Shown here: piece after piece, positions 49,914 to 57,813 of the stretch
Position numbering within the stretch: the stretch's first letter is position 1
How the letters are laid out: every line of letters starts with the position of its first letter
DNA from: Desulfovibrio sp.
Lineage (GTDB): Bacteria > Desulfobacterota > Desulfovibrionia > Desulfovibrionales > Desulfovibrionaceae
Direction of reading: 5' to 3'
Length of the DNA: 64,000 nucleotides
Assembly (NCBI GenBank): GCA_016208105.1
Contig: JACQYS010000022.1
Span: forward strand, 248,001-312,000
Notes under the pieces: model-generated
Told to the model about the DNA's origin: nothing
Databases searched by the model: none
What the model saw: the letters and a program-made list of their open reading frames with translations, nothing else
Position numbers and translations under genes: made by a program

Positions 49914-52412
49914 TCACGCTTGTTCCTCCTGCGCCCAAAGGATTCGGCTTCCACCCTGGGCCTTGGCTACATAGGAAGCCTTGTCCGCGCGCCTGAGCAG
50001 GGAGGACGACGACTCGTCCTCGCCAAGAATGGCCAGCCCGATGCTCATCCCGATGGAACCCTTGAAATGTTCGGCCACGGCCCGGCTCAGGCGCGTGGCC
50101 AAATGCTCCAGCTGGGCAGTGTCGATCTCCGTGACCACAACGGCGAATTCGTCCCCACCGTACCGGCACGGGTAGTCCATGCCCTGGCGGAGTTTGGCTT
50201 TGAGCAGCTTGGAAACGGTTTTTAGCACGCTGTCCCCGGCCTGATGCCCCTGGGTGTCGTTGATGGCCTTGAAGTTGTCCAGGTCAAAAAACATGAGTCC
50301 CATATGGCGGCCTGTGCGTTTGGAGCGCTGTGCCTCCCGGTCCAGGACGACGTGGAACTGGTAGTGGTTCAAGAGGCCGGTAAGCCCGTCGAAAAGGGCC
50401 AGGCGCTTGAGTTTGTCCTCCAGACGGCGGACCACGGTGATGTCGCGCCCCACCACCAACCATTGTTTCTGGCCTTTGGGCGGTTTGGGCAGGGGAGAAA
50501 ACACCAGTTCCAGTGTGTGCACAGAATCTTCACCCGTGGCGATCATCGCTTCCACGGGGGAGGGGGCTCCGGCCAGCAACTCCGGCCCCCATGTGCCCTG
50601 GTAGCTGGCTACGGGTTTGGCGATCTGGAAGAGATTCTTTTCAAGCAGCTGTGAAATCCTTGGCGAAGCGAAAAGAATGCGCCCCAGCGTGTCGATGGTG
50701 AAAACCGCGTCGCGCATGGATTTGATGAGTTTTTCCAGGAATTCCCCTTGCTTGAGGGTTTTGAATTCCCATCCCGATACAAGGGTGACGTCCTCGAGAA
50801 ACATGAGTATCTCGGCGCGCCCCTGCCACTCGCGCTTCTCGGCGGCCAGGTAGACGCAGGCGTCCGAGTCATGGTGCTCTTCTTTCCAGAGGCAGAAGAT
50901 CTTACGCAGGGATGTGATGGAGTCGTCCGAAATAAAGCTGTCCCACTGCGAATCGCGTGAAAAATCCCGCCCTTCGCCGAGCGCGGTCCAGAGGTCCATG
51001 CCGTGACAGTCCTTCTGGATGGAAAGGAAAGTCCGTAAGCGGTCGTTGATTTCCATGATGGCGCCCTTGGGCGAGAGACGGGCCACGCCCACGGGAAGCT
51101 GATCCAGCGTGTGGGCCTTGAGCTCCAGGACGGTCTGGCGGATGGCGAAGTTCGCGTAGCACTTGCTCACAAAGAGCATGTACAGGTGTATCTGCTTGGC
51201 CATTTCAGGGGCGACGGCCTTGCCCGGAAATCTCAGCTCCCCGTAGAAGCGGCCATCAGCGCTGAGAGGGATGCTCGCTTTTTTTGAAGCGCTCCAGGGC
51301 AAGGCCTCCGGACCTTGTTCGACTTTGATCCGGGTGATCCCTGCGGTTTCGTTTGATGAGAAGAGGTCCCAGTCGCCGTATTCAGGGATGCCAAGGGCCA
51401 GCTCCCAGTTGTCGAGGCCCCATTCCCAGCGCAGGTGCCGGCCGATGATCTTGGCCACTTCCTCCTTGCCGCCATCGGCGTGGGTTATTTCGGAGGCGAG
51501 GAAATGGTATTCCTGCATGAGTTTGAGCGTGTGCTGGTAATAGCGTTCGTTTGGCTCGGACTCCGCGATGCCCAGGGTGGAAAGCACGGATTGGAACCGC
51601 TGGGTGCACCGGCAGACGAGTTCCTCCACCTCCTGCTTGTTCATGCCCAGCCGATGCTGGAGCATGCCCCGGAAATGGATGACGGCAGTTGGGTTCTCCG
51701 GGGAATTCAATTCCATCTCGGACCAGCGTGTGGCCAGTATGATGCATTGGGTAAGAGGTGGATGGCTGTCCAAACCTTCGAAATCATGGTGGCTGTCCAC
51801 GCAATCCGGACTGGGCAGGGGGATGTGCCAATCCTCCAGGAGCTGCGTGGTGAGCTGGCAGTGGTCTGTCCGCCATATTCCACGCTCTTCTTCGATCTGA
51901 CCGGGCATGTAGGCGATGATCACCGGTCCATGGGCGGTTTCCTTCAATCTTTCAGGGGCGGCGCACACCAGCAGCAACAGGGAGATGTCCTTGAGAAGCG
52001 CGGAGAGGTAGGCTTGGTCCGCCATATCCGGGCAGAGGCGCTCCGCCAGGAGTTCCGCCGCAATTGCCGACCAGATGGTCAGGCGCCAGTTGGCGAAGAA
52101 GTCGATGCCGCGTTGCTCGAAGGCCTTGTGCAGGTGTTTTTGGTAGGTGACGGACAGGGCGAGCTTGAGAATCTCCTTGGTTCCGAGGATGGTTGCCGCA
52201 CGATTGAGGTCAGTGACCTTCTGCCCAGAACCGTAATAGGGAGAATTCGCCAAGGTGAGCACCGTGGCGGTGAGAATCGGGTCCATGCCCAGGATTTTCG
52301 AGATGGTATCGAAGTCGGCTGTGGGCTTAACCGCTTCTTCCAAGAGCTGAAGCATCACCGGCGGGAAGGTGATCTTCATGCATTGGCGTAGAGACGCGAT
52401 GGGAGTGGTCAT
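49914..52412 (-). CDS. HDOD-PAS-GGDEF signalling protein (diguanylate cyclase)
   Basis: 832 residues. An N-terminal HDOD domain (ILGMDPILTATVLTLANSPY) runs to about 210, then a long linker with a PAS-like region (SPKGAIMEINDRLRTFLSIQ) and another near 570 (DAVFTIDTLGRILFASPRIS), and a C-terminal GGDEF domain (LALFDGLTGLLNHYQFHVVL; RYGGDEFAVVVTE) with an intact active site. It should make cyclic di-GMP in the cytoplasm. HDOD plus GGDEF fusions are signal integrators; its signal is unknown. The downstream genes are two solute-binding paralogues, a possible sensing pair. Confidence 0.9.
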   Translation of the reverse strand: MTTPIASLRQCMKITFPPVMLQLLEEAVKPTADFDTISKILGMDPILTATVLTLANSPYYGSGQKVTDLNRAATILGTKEILKLALSVTYQKHLHKAFEQRGIDFFANWRLTIWSAIAAELLAERLCPDMADQAYLSALLKDISLLLLVCAAPERLKETAHGPVIIAYMPGQIEEERGIWRTDHCQLTTQLLEDWHIPLPSPDCVDSHHDFEGLDSHPPLTQCIILATRWSEMELNSPENPTAVIHFRGMLQHRLGMNKQEVEELVCRCTQRFQSVLSTLGIAESEPNERYYQHTLKLMQEYHFLASEITHADGGKEEVAKIIGRHLRWEWGLDNWELALGIPEYGDWDLFSSNETAGITRIKVEQGPEALPWSASKKASIPLSADGRFYGELRFPGKAVAPEMAKQIHLYMLFVSKCYANFAIRQTVLELKAHTLDQLPVGVARLSPKGAIMEINDRLRTFLSIQKDCHGMDLWTALGEGRDFSRDSQWDSFISDDSITSLRKIFCLWKEEHHDSDACVYLAAEKREWQGRAEILMFLEDVTLVSGWEFKTLKQGEFLEKLIKSMRDAVFTIDTLGRILFASPRISQLLEKNLFQIAKPVASYQGTWGPELLAGAPSPVEAMIATGEDSVHTLELVFSPLPKPPKGQKQWLVVGRDITVVRRLEDKLKRLALFDGLTGLLNHYQFHVVLDREAQRSKRTGRHMGLMFFDLDNFKAINDTQGHQAGDSVLKTVSKLLKAKLRQGMDYPCRYGGDEFAVVVTEIDTAQLEHLATRLSRAVAEHFKGSIGMSIGLAILGEDESSSSLLRRADKASYVAKAQGGSRILWAQEEQA

Positions 52413-52430
52413 GTCACTACGGGGTTGAAG

Positions 52431-53399
52431 TTATTTGTCTCGCCGGGCCATCCCCTCCAACGCAGTGTACAAAAGCTCCGTCTCTTCCGTGGCGGGGAAA
52501 GCGTCCAGGCATTGCTTGGCTCTGTCCAAGTAAGAGACGGCCATGTCCCTGGTCTTGTCCGCATAGCCGCTGGTGGTTACAGCCAGCAGGGCAGACTCCA
52601 GCGCATCTTCTGTTAATGTGTTCTCTTTGAACGCCTTTGTAAATACTTTTTGCTCTTCTTGCGAAAGATTCTGGATATGAAGAATAAGGGGCAGGGTGAG
52701 TTTCCCTTCGCGTATGTCAGACCCTTTGGGCTTTCCAGAGACTTCTTTGGGGGAGGTATAGTCCAGAGCATCATCCACCAACTGAAAGGCCACGCCCAGG
52801 TTCATGCCGAATTCGGAGGCGGCTTTTACCCGGGAAGGTTCAGCATCGGCCAGAAGGGCGCCGGCCTGGCAGGCGGACTGGATGAGGCAGGCTGTCTTGC
52901 CGATGATGATCTCAAGATAGTCCGACATGGTGAGGTCAACGTCGCGGATGTGGGAGATTTCCTGGATTTCGCCGCTCACCGTGCGCATGATGGCGTCTGA
53001 AAGGCAGGCCGTGAGGACGGGCTTGTCATAGGAGGCCACCATGGTGTTGGCCAGGGCCAGGAGCACATCGCCCGCCAGAATGGTGTGGGTGGTCCCAAAC
53101 AGGGTGTGCGCCGCTGGTTGTCCCCGGCGAAGCGAGGCGCCGTCCAGAATGTCGTCGTGAAGCAGGGTGGCCGAGTGCAACAGTTCCAGCGAGCAGGCCA
53201 GGGGATATATGTCCTCTCTGGAATATCCGAGGGCTCTGGCGGTCAGGATGGTCAGCAGGGGGCGCAGGCGCTTGCCTCCCGCCTTGAGGACGTGTTCGGC
53301 GGTGGGCCGTACGTACGGGTTGAGCTCCGCCACGTGGCGTCGCAGGCAGTCTTCGATCTTGGGAAGCTCTCGTTCCAGATATGTGGCGAATGAATTCAT
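52431..53399 (-). CDS. Polyprenyl diphosphate synthase
   Basis: 322 residues of the trans-prenyltransferase fold: first Asp-rich motif LLHDDILDGASLRRGQP, second FQLVDDALDYTSP, plus GGKRLRPLLTILTARALG. It elongates farnesyl diphosphate to a long chain, most probably the octa- or heptaprenyl side chain of menaquinone, given mqnB next door. The exact chain length cannot be read from the sequence here. It starts 31 nt after the mqnB stop and is followed by the HDOD-GGDEF gene after 18 nt, so all are probably co-transcribed. Confidence 0.9.
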   Translation of the reverse strand: MNSFATYLERELPKIEDCLRRHVAELNPYVRPTAEHVLKAGGKRLRPLLTILTARALGYSREDIYPLACSLELLHSATLLHDDILDGASLRRGQPAAHTLFGTTHTILAGDVLLALANTMVASYDKPVLTACLSDAIMRTVSGEIQEISHIRDVDLTMSDYLEIIIGKTACLIQSACQAGALLADAEPSRVKAASEFGMNLGVAFQLVDDALDYTSPKEVSGKPKGSDIREGKLTLPLILHIQNLSQEEQKVFTKAFKENTLTEDALESALLAVTTSGYADKTRDMAVSYLDRAKQCLDAFPATEETELLYTALEGMARRDK

Positions 53400-53430
53400 G
53401 ATGATATGATCTTCACGGGTATGCCCCGGT

Positions 53431-54141
53431 TTATGCAGGCCCGCCGGACAGCATGCCGGCCAGCACCGTCCCCAGGCCGGTCATGGCCTCGTTGAGCTTC
53501 CAATTGGTTCGGTCCGCTTCCCCTACGCCGTTTGAGATGGTCCGGACTTCCAAAAAAGGCAAGCCCCTCGTTACGCAAGCCAAAGCCAAGGCGAACCCTT
53601 CCATGCTTTCCGTGAGCGCTCCGTGGAGTGCCGAAAGCGCCTGTGCCCTCATTGGTGTCCCCGTCACCCCGGCCACGGTCAGGCCGGTCCCGAAAACCGC
53701 GCCTTGCGGCAGGCAAAGCGTCATGTCCTTAGCCGCATCCTCCGGGCTGAGTTCCAGGCGCTGCGCCACTCGTAGCGCGCCCTTCTCCCACTGCGGGAAT
53801 GCGAATCGCGCCGTGCTGGCCAAACCGCCGTCATCCACGACGCCGTATTCGGCATACACCTCCGCGGTGGCAACCGCTACAGAGCGAAGTGGCGCCCGTT
53901 TCAAATCGAAACTGCCGGCCACACCGGCATTGAGAACTCCGGCAATGCCGTACCGGTCCAGACAGGCTCCGGTCTCCAGAGCGGCGTTCACAGGGCCGAC
54001 GCCGGTAACCACCAGGAGCATGTCGCGGCCGCAAATACGGGCCGGGCTTACTCCCCGGCCAGGAATGCTCGCGTCCACGGCAAGGCCGGCAAGGGCGGAG
54101 CGCATCTCGGCGGCCGTGGCCGTGACCAAAGCCAGGGGCAT
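53431..54141 (-). CDS. mqnB: Futalosine hydrolase MqnB
   Basis: 236 residues from the ATG at 54141, which has AGGAAG 9 nt upstream. It belongs to the nucleosidase/phosphorylase fold (VVTGVGPVNAALETGACLDR, GVLNAGVAGSFDLKRAPLRS, ESMEGFALALACVTRGLPFL). Length and these segments fit MqnB, which splits futalosine into hypoxanthine and dehypoxanthine futalosine in the alternative menaquinone pathway; an MTA/SAH nucleosidase is the nearest alternative. A neighbouring polyprenyl synthase and menG nearby support a menaquinone role. Confidence 0.88.
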   Translation of the reverse strand: MPLALVTATAAEMRSALAGLAVDASIPGRGVSPARICGRDMLLVVTGVGPVNAALETGACLDRYGIAGVLNAGVAGSFDLKRAPLRSVAVATAEVYAEYGVVDDGGLASTARFAFPQWEKGALRVAQRLELSPEDAAKDMTLCLPQGAVFGTGLTVAGVTGTPMRAQALSALHGALTESMEGFALALACVTRGLPFLEVRTISNGVGEADRTNWKLNEAMTGLGTVLAGMLSGGPA

Positions 54142-54142
54142 T

Positions 54143-54316
54143 TCAGCGCTTCCTGACCAGGGCCACGAATTTTCCGTCGCCGATATCGCACAACTGGGCA
54201 ATGTCGGACTGGCGGTGGGCGGCCACCAGCTCGAGCTTGCGGCGCTGGTCCAGGCAAATCTCCACTTCGATTACCCCGCCGCTATCAAGAGCTTTGAGAA
54301 GCGAACTCGCTTCCAG
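54143..54316 (-). CDS. Possible small gene or gene remnant before mqnB
   Basis: A 57-codon open frame that ends in TGA at 54145-54143, one base before the mqnB start codon. Its product would contain VIEVEICLDQRRKLELVAAH and end in DIGDGKFVALVRKR, which looks protein-like rather than random. It has no ATG, GTG or TTG; a CTG at 54316 follows AAAGGG by 4 nt and could serve. Alternatively, it is the tail of a gene broken by a frameshift near 54320-54330. Family unknown. Confidence 0.35.
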   Translation of the reverse strand: MEASSLLKALDSGGVIEVEICLDQRRKLELVAAHRQSDIAQLCDIGDGKFVALVRKR

Positions 54317-54368
54317 AAAGCCCTTTCAGCAATCGCCCGCGCAGTTGAGGCGAGGTATCTGTACCACG

Positions 54369-55718
54369 CTACAGCCTCCAGTAAGAGAGTCCCGCGTCTG
54401 AAACTGAAGATTTGTCCAGGGTGCCCCGGATGTCCATCACCAGACCGCCGCTCTTCGAGGCGAAGCGGGAGGCGAGAGAAGCCAAGGGCATGTCCTTATA
54501 TGCCTGGTGGCCAACGGCCACAATGAGCGCCTCAAGCCCCGTGAAGGCACTAAGGGGCGAGAGCGTGAGCCCGTACTCATGCATGGCTTCCTCGGGGTCG
54601 GCCATGGGATCGTGCACGATCACCCGGACACCGTATTCCTCCAGTTCCCGGATAACGTCCACTACCTTGGTGTTGCGCAGATCGGGGACATTCTCCTTGA
54701 AAGTGAGTCCCAAAATGCCCACCGTGGCGCCGCTGATGGGACGCTTGGCCGCGATCAGGCGCTTGATGCACACCTCTGCCACGTGCTTTCCCATGGAGTC
54801 GTTGATGCGCCGTCCGGCCAGGATCACCTGCGGGTGCAGGCCCAGGCCTTCCGCCAGAAAAGTCAGGTAGTAGGGGTCGACTCCTATGCAGTGGCCTCCG
54901 ACCAAACCAGGCCGAAACGGCAGGAAGTTCCATTTGGATCCGGCCGCTTCCAACACCTCCAGGGTATCGATCCCCACTTTCTCGCAGATGATCGCCAGCT
55001 CGTTCATGAGGGCGATGTTCAAGTCCCGCTGGGTGTTCTCGATCACCTTGGAGGCTTCGGCCACCTTGATGGAGCTGGCCCTGTGCACTCCGGCGCTCAC
55101 CACAGTGCCGTACACCGCGCACAGCATCTCGCGCACGGCGTCCGTCTGTCCGGCCACCACCTTCACGATGGTGGTCAGGGTGTTGACCTTGTCGCCGGGG
55201 TTGATGCGTTCCGGGGAGTAGCCGATGAAGAAATCTTGGCCTCCGGTGAGCCCAGAATGCTCTTCGAGAAGGGGCAGGCACACTTCCTCGGTCAGCCCCG
55301 GGTACACGGTGGACTCGAAGACGACCACGCTGCCGGGCTTCAAGTTCTTGCCCACGGTGACGGACGCGGAACGGACCGGGGTGAGGTCCGGACTGCGGTG
55401 GGAATCGATGGGGGTCGGGACGGCGACGATGATGAGCCTGCACTCCGCGAGCTTGGCCGGGTCGTGCGTGTACTCGACGGACACGTTCGACAATGCCTGG
55501 GCCTCGACTTCACCTGTGTCGTCGAAGCCCGCGCGGAGGCGCTCGATGCGTTTTTGTGAGATGTCGAATCCCACCACGGAAAAATGTTCGGCAAGGGCCA
55601 CCGCCAGCGGCAGGCCCACATAGCCAAGGCCCACGACCGCGATTTTGGCCTGGCCGGATTTCAATGCTTCAAACGTGACCAAAGCATCCTCCAAATACTC
55701 TCCCGGGAGAAGCGTCAC
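54369..55718 (-). CDS. UDP-N-acetyl-sugar 6-dehydrogenase (TviB/WbpO-like)
   Basis: 449 residues. The Rossmann motif AVVGLGYVGLPLAVALAEHF, the sugar-dehydrogenase middle domain (KVAEASKVIENTQRDLNIAL, the catalytic Cys in GGHCIGVDPYYLTFLA) and the C-terminal UDP-binding domain (GLTFKENVPDLRNTKVVDVI) identify a nucleotide-sugar dehydrogenase. The best match of pattern is to UDP-GlcNAc/GalNAc 6-dehydrogenases that supply uronic acids for surface polysaccharide. It is first in the mqnB-polyprenyl synthase direction, with a 223-nt gap to mqnB. Confidence 0.9.
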   Translation of the reverse strand: MTLLPGEYLEDALVTFEALKSGQAKIAVVGLGYVGLPLAVALAEHFSVVGFDISQKRIERLRAGFDDTGEVEAQALSNVSVEYTHDPAKLAECRLIIVAVPTPIDSHRSPDLTPVRSASVTVGKNLKPGSVVVFESTVYPGLTEEVCLPLLEEHSGLTGGQDFFIGYSPERINPGDKVNTLTTIVKVVAGQTDAVREMLCAVYGTVVSAGVHRASSIKVAEASKVIENTQRDLNIALMNELAIICEKVGIDTLEVLEAAGSKWNFLPFRPGLVGGHCIGVDPYYLTFLAEGLGLHPQVILAGRRINDSMGKHVAEVCIKRLIAAKRPISGATVGILGLTFKENVPDLRNTKVVDVIRELEEYGVRVIVHDPMADPEEAMHEYGLTLSPLSAFTGLEALIVAVGHQAYKDMPLASLASRFASKSGGLVMDIRGTLDKSSVSDAGLSYWRL

Positions 55719-55784
55719 TACCGGACTTTCCCCCCGGCATCAAGCGGGCTGGACAGAAGCCCGGACCGGGACTAGTTTGGGCGC

Positions 55785-55982
55785 ATGAACATCGACTGGA
55801 AGCTCATCGCCATGGCACTGGGCATAGCCTTGGTCATAGAGGGTATGCCGTATTTTCTCTTCGCTGAAAAAATGCCGAAGGTTCTTCGGACGTTATCCGC
55901 CATGGGACCCAGGCCGCTGCGCCTCATCGGCGCCAGTTCCATGACCATCGGTCTGGTGCTGGTCTGGCTGATGAAGCACTGA
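55785..55982 (+). CDS. DUF2065 family small membrane protein
   Basis: 65 residues with two predicted helices (ALGIALVIEGMPYFLFAEKM and LRLIGASSMTIGLVLVWLMK). The EGxxYxxxPxxxxxxL-like start and the C-terminal helix fit DUF2065, a family often next to hflC. Here it sits alone between two minus-strand genes. The function is unknown. It converges on menG with 9 nt between stop codons. Confidence 0.8.
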   Translation: MNIDWKLIAMALGIALVIEGMPYFLFAEKMPKVLRTLSAMGPRPLRLIGASSMTIGLVLVWLMKH

Positions 55983-55991
55983 TGCTTTGGT

Positions 55992-56702
55992 CTAGGTTTT
56001 TTTCACTCCCACGTGGATGACCACGATTCCGAAAGCCAGTTTCTCCCAAAAAACGTCCATGAACCCGGCGTCGCGCAGCTCCTTGGCCAGGTTGTCCGCG
56101 TCCGGGAACTCCATGATAGTGTCAGCCAGATACTTGTAGGCCCCGTCGTCCTTGGAAAAAAGGCGGCCTATGGCCGGGAGCAGCTGGTTCAGGTAGAAAT
56201 TGTAGATTCCCCCCAGAATGCGCTGCCTGCCTGACCCGAACTCCAGAATGCACAATCTCCCGCCCGGCTTGAGCACACGCAGAAGCTCCGCATAGGCCTC
56301 GCTTCGCGGCTTGATGTTGCGGATGCCGAAGGCGATGCTGGCCGCCTCGAAACTGTTTTCCGAAAAGGGCAGGACGCGCCCGTCGGCCTGGACCGGGTCG
56401 ATGGCGGTGACGCCTTTGCGTGTGAGCTTCGCCTTGCCCGTGGTGAGCATGGGAAGGCAGAAGTCTGTTGCCGCGATGCGGCATTGGGGATGCCTGCCGG
56501 ACGCCTCCAGGGACACGTCCAGGGTTCCGGCCGCCAGGTCAAGCAGGCGGCTTTTACGGCCTAGAGGCAGGTTCAGATGGTCAACCAGGCGTTTTCGCCA
56601 GAGGATATCCAGGCCCAGGCTCAGAAAGTGGTTGAGAAAGTCGTACCAGCCCGCGATGCGCCCGAACATGGATGCCACGCGCTGGCCATGATCCGAACTC
56701 AT
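55992..56702 (-). CDS. menG: Demethylmenaquinone methyltransferase (UbiE/MenG)
   Basis: 236 residues. The UbiE/COQ5 start FGRIAGWYDFLNHFLSLGLD, SAM-binding motif LDLAAGTLDVSLEASGRHPQ, and GIRNIKPRSEAYAELLRVLK, then LEFGSGRQRILGGIYNFYLN, are present. Motif I has Leu in place of the usual second Gly (GTGD to GTLD), which is a departure worth noting. It methylates demethylmenaquinone at the last step of the pathway. It starts 3 nt after the stop of a 59-residue gene. Confidence 0.93.
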   Translation of the reverse strand: MSSDHGQRVASMFGRIAGWYDFLNHFLSLGLDILWRKRLVDHLNLPLGRKSRLLDLAAGTLDVSLEASGRHPQCRIAATDFCLPMLTTGKAKLTRKGVTAIDPVQADGRVLPFSENSFEAASIAFGIRNIKPRSEAYAELLRVLKPGGRLCILEFGSGRQRILGGIYNFYLNQLLPAIGRLFSKDDGAYKYLADTIMEFPDADNLAKELRDAGFMDVFWEKLAFGIVVIHVGVKKT

Positions 56703-56705
56703 CGG

Positions 56706-56885
56706 CTAGTCCAGGTCTTTGGGCGGGCCAGGGTAGGGTGTGTGTTCGCTTATGGTGCGCAACACTTCCAGGTATATCCGCGAAAAATGGTCGGTGAAGT
56801 TGGATGGGGAGATGCGCCCGGTCTCAACGAACTTGACCACGATCTCCTTGGCCACCTGCAAGGCCTTGTCCTGTATCTTGTCCAC
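56706..56885 (-). CDS. Small conserved-looking protein upstream of menG
   Basis: 59 residues from a GTG at 56885 with GGAG 6 nt upstream. The chain is MDKIQDKALQVAKEIVVKF then ETGRISPSNFTDHFSRIYLE, predominantly helical, with no membrane segment. An ATG at 56954 would add 23 residues but would make the coding sequence span a terminator-like hairpin. The 3-nt gap to menG indicates translational coupling. I do not recognise a named family; the distribution next to menG in relatives would be informative. Confidence 0.75.
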   Translation of the reverse strand: MDKIQDKALQVAKEIVVKFVETGRISPSNFTDHFSRIYLEVLRTISEHTPYPGPPKDLD

Positions 56886-56910
56886 GGCGTGCTCCGTAGT
56901 GTGGTGGTGC

Positions 56911-56963
56911 AAAAACCGCCCGGGGGGAAATGGCCTTTGACCATCAAAGGACAAACCGGGCGG
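56911..56963 (-). terminator. Terminator-like hairpin in the leader of the small gene-menG unit
   Basis: Minus strand: outer stem CCGCCCGG (56963-56956) with CCGGGCGG (56923-56916), inner stem CCTTTGA (56950-56944) with TCAAAGG (56940-56934) and loop TGG, followed by five T. It ends 26 nt before the GTG of the small gene. Confidence 0.7.
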
Positions 56964-57054
56964 AAAAGAGAAATACCTTTAAGCACTCCCCTTTTTTCGG
57001 GGCCTCTAGCATGGGGGCCTCCGGGAGTCGAGGGCCGCAGGCACCGGTGCCCTG

Positions 57055-57097
57055 AAGAGAGGACGCCCCGCCCGGGAGTCGGCTGGCGGGGCGTCCT
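57055..57097 (-). terminator. Probable terminator of the OFA antiporter-acetate transporter unit
   Basis: A 12-bp stem (57059-57070 GGACGCCCCGCC with 57083-57094 GGCGGGGCGTCC) with a 12-nt loop and a TCTCTTC tail on the minus strand, about 75 nt after the acetate transporter stop. The tail is only moderately T-rich. Confidence 0.6.
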
Positions 57098-57171
57098 GAG
57101 GAGCATGTATTGGGTTTTCAAAGTCCGCTCATGGGAGCATGCGACGAGCGCAGGCTAACCATGATGCGGTG

Positions 57172-57723
57172 CTAGAACGGCAGTATCTTGCGGCCGCGCG
57201 CCTCCTCCAGGACCTCGGCCACGCCGAGGTAGAAAGCTGAAGCACCGCAGACGATGCCCTCCCATCCGGCGATGGTTCCCACAAGCTGCGACCCGGTCCA
57301 GTCCCGCACTGCCAGAAGGAAGAAGAGCACGGTGAGCGAGCCGAAGATGAACTTGAGCACAGGGCCTTTGTTCAAGGTGCCGATGAACATGAACAGGGTG
57401 AAAACGCCCCACACGAACAGATACCAGCCCATGAAGGCGTGTTCCGTGGGCGGCGTGATGCCCCATTTGGGGGCCACGATGAGAAACACCAGGGTCAGCC
57501 AGAACATGCCGTAGCTTACGAAGGCCGTGTAGGCGAAGGTGTTGCCCTTCTTGTATTCGAGTATGCCCGCGATAACCTGGGCGATGCCGCCGTAGAAGAT
57601 TCCCATGGCCAGTATCATGGCGCTTACGGGAAAGAAGCCGGCATTGTGGATGTTGAGCAGGATTGTGGTCATGCCGAAGCCGAGCAGCCCCACCGGGGCT
57701 GGATTGGCTGTTTTCTGATCCAT
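57172..57723 (-). CDS. satP: Acetate/succinate transporter (GPR1/FUN34/YaaH, SatP family)
   Basis: 183 residues from the ATG at 57723 with AAGGAC upstream. It has six membrane helices, an NPAPVGLLGFGMTTILLNIH start (NPAPLG-type signature), and Asn/Phe-rich pore segments (AGFFPVSAMILAMGIFYGG). SatP-type channels move acetate and succinate across the inner membrane. In an incomplete oxidiser producing acetate this would handle its exit or uptake. It follows the OFA antiporter gene by 90 nt on the same strand, so they form a carboxylate-transport unit. Confidence 0.9.
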   Translation of the reverse strand: MDQKTANPAPVGLLGFGMTTILLNIHNAGFFPVSAMILAMGIFYGGIAQVIAGILEYKKGNTFAYTAFVSYGMFWLTLVFLIVAPKWGITPPTEHAFMGWYLFVWGVFTLFMFIGTLNKGPVLKFIFGSLTVLFFLLAVRDWTGSQLVGTIAGWEGIVCGASAFYLGVAEVLEEARGRKILPF

Positions 57724-57813
57724 TCGTGAGTCCTTCGTACGTCCTTTGGTCTCGGGTTGAATGTTGTAACGCGGGGTTCTTCTGAAAAAGCACCCCATTG
57801 AGCAGCCGTCGGC

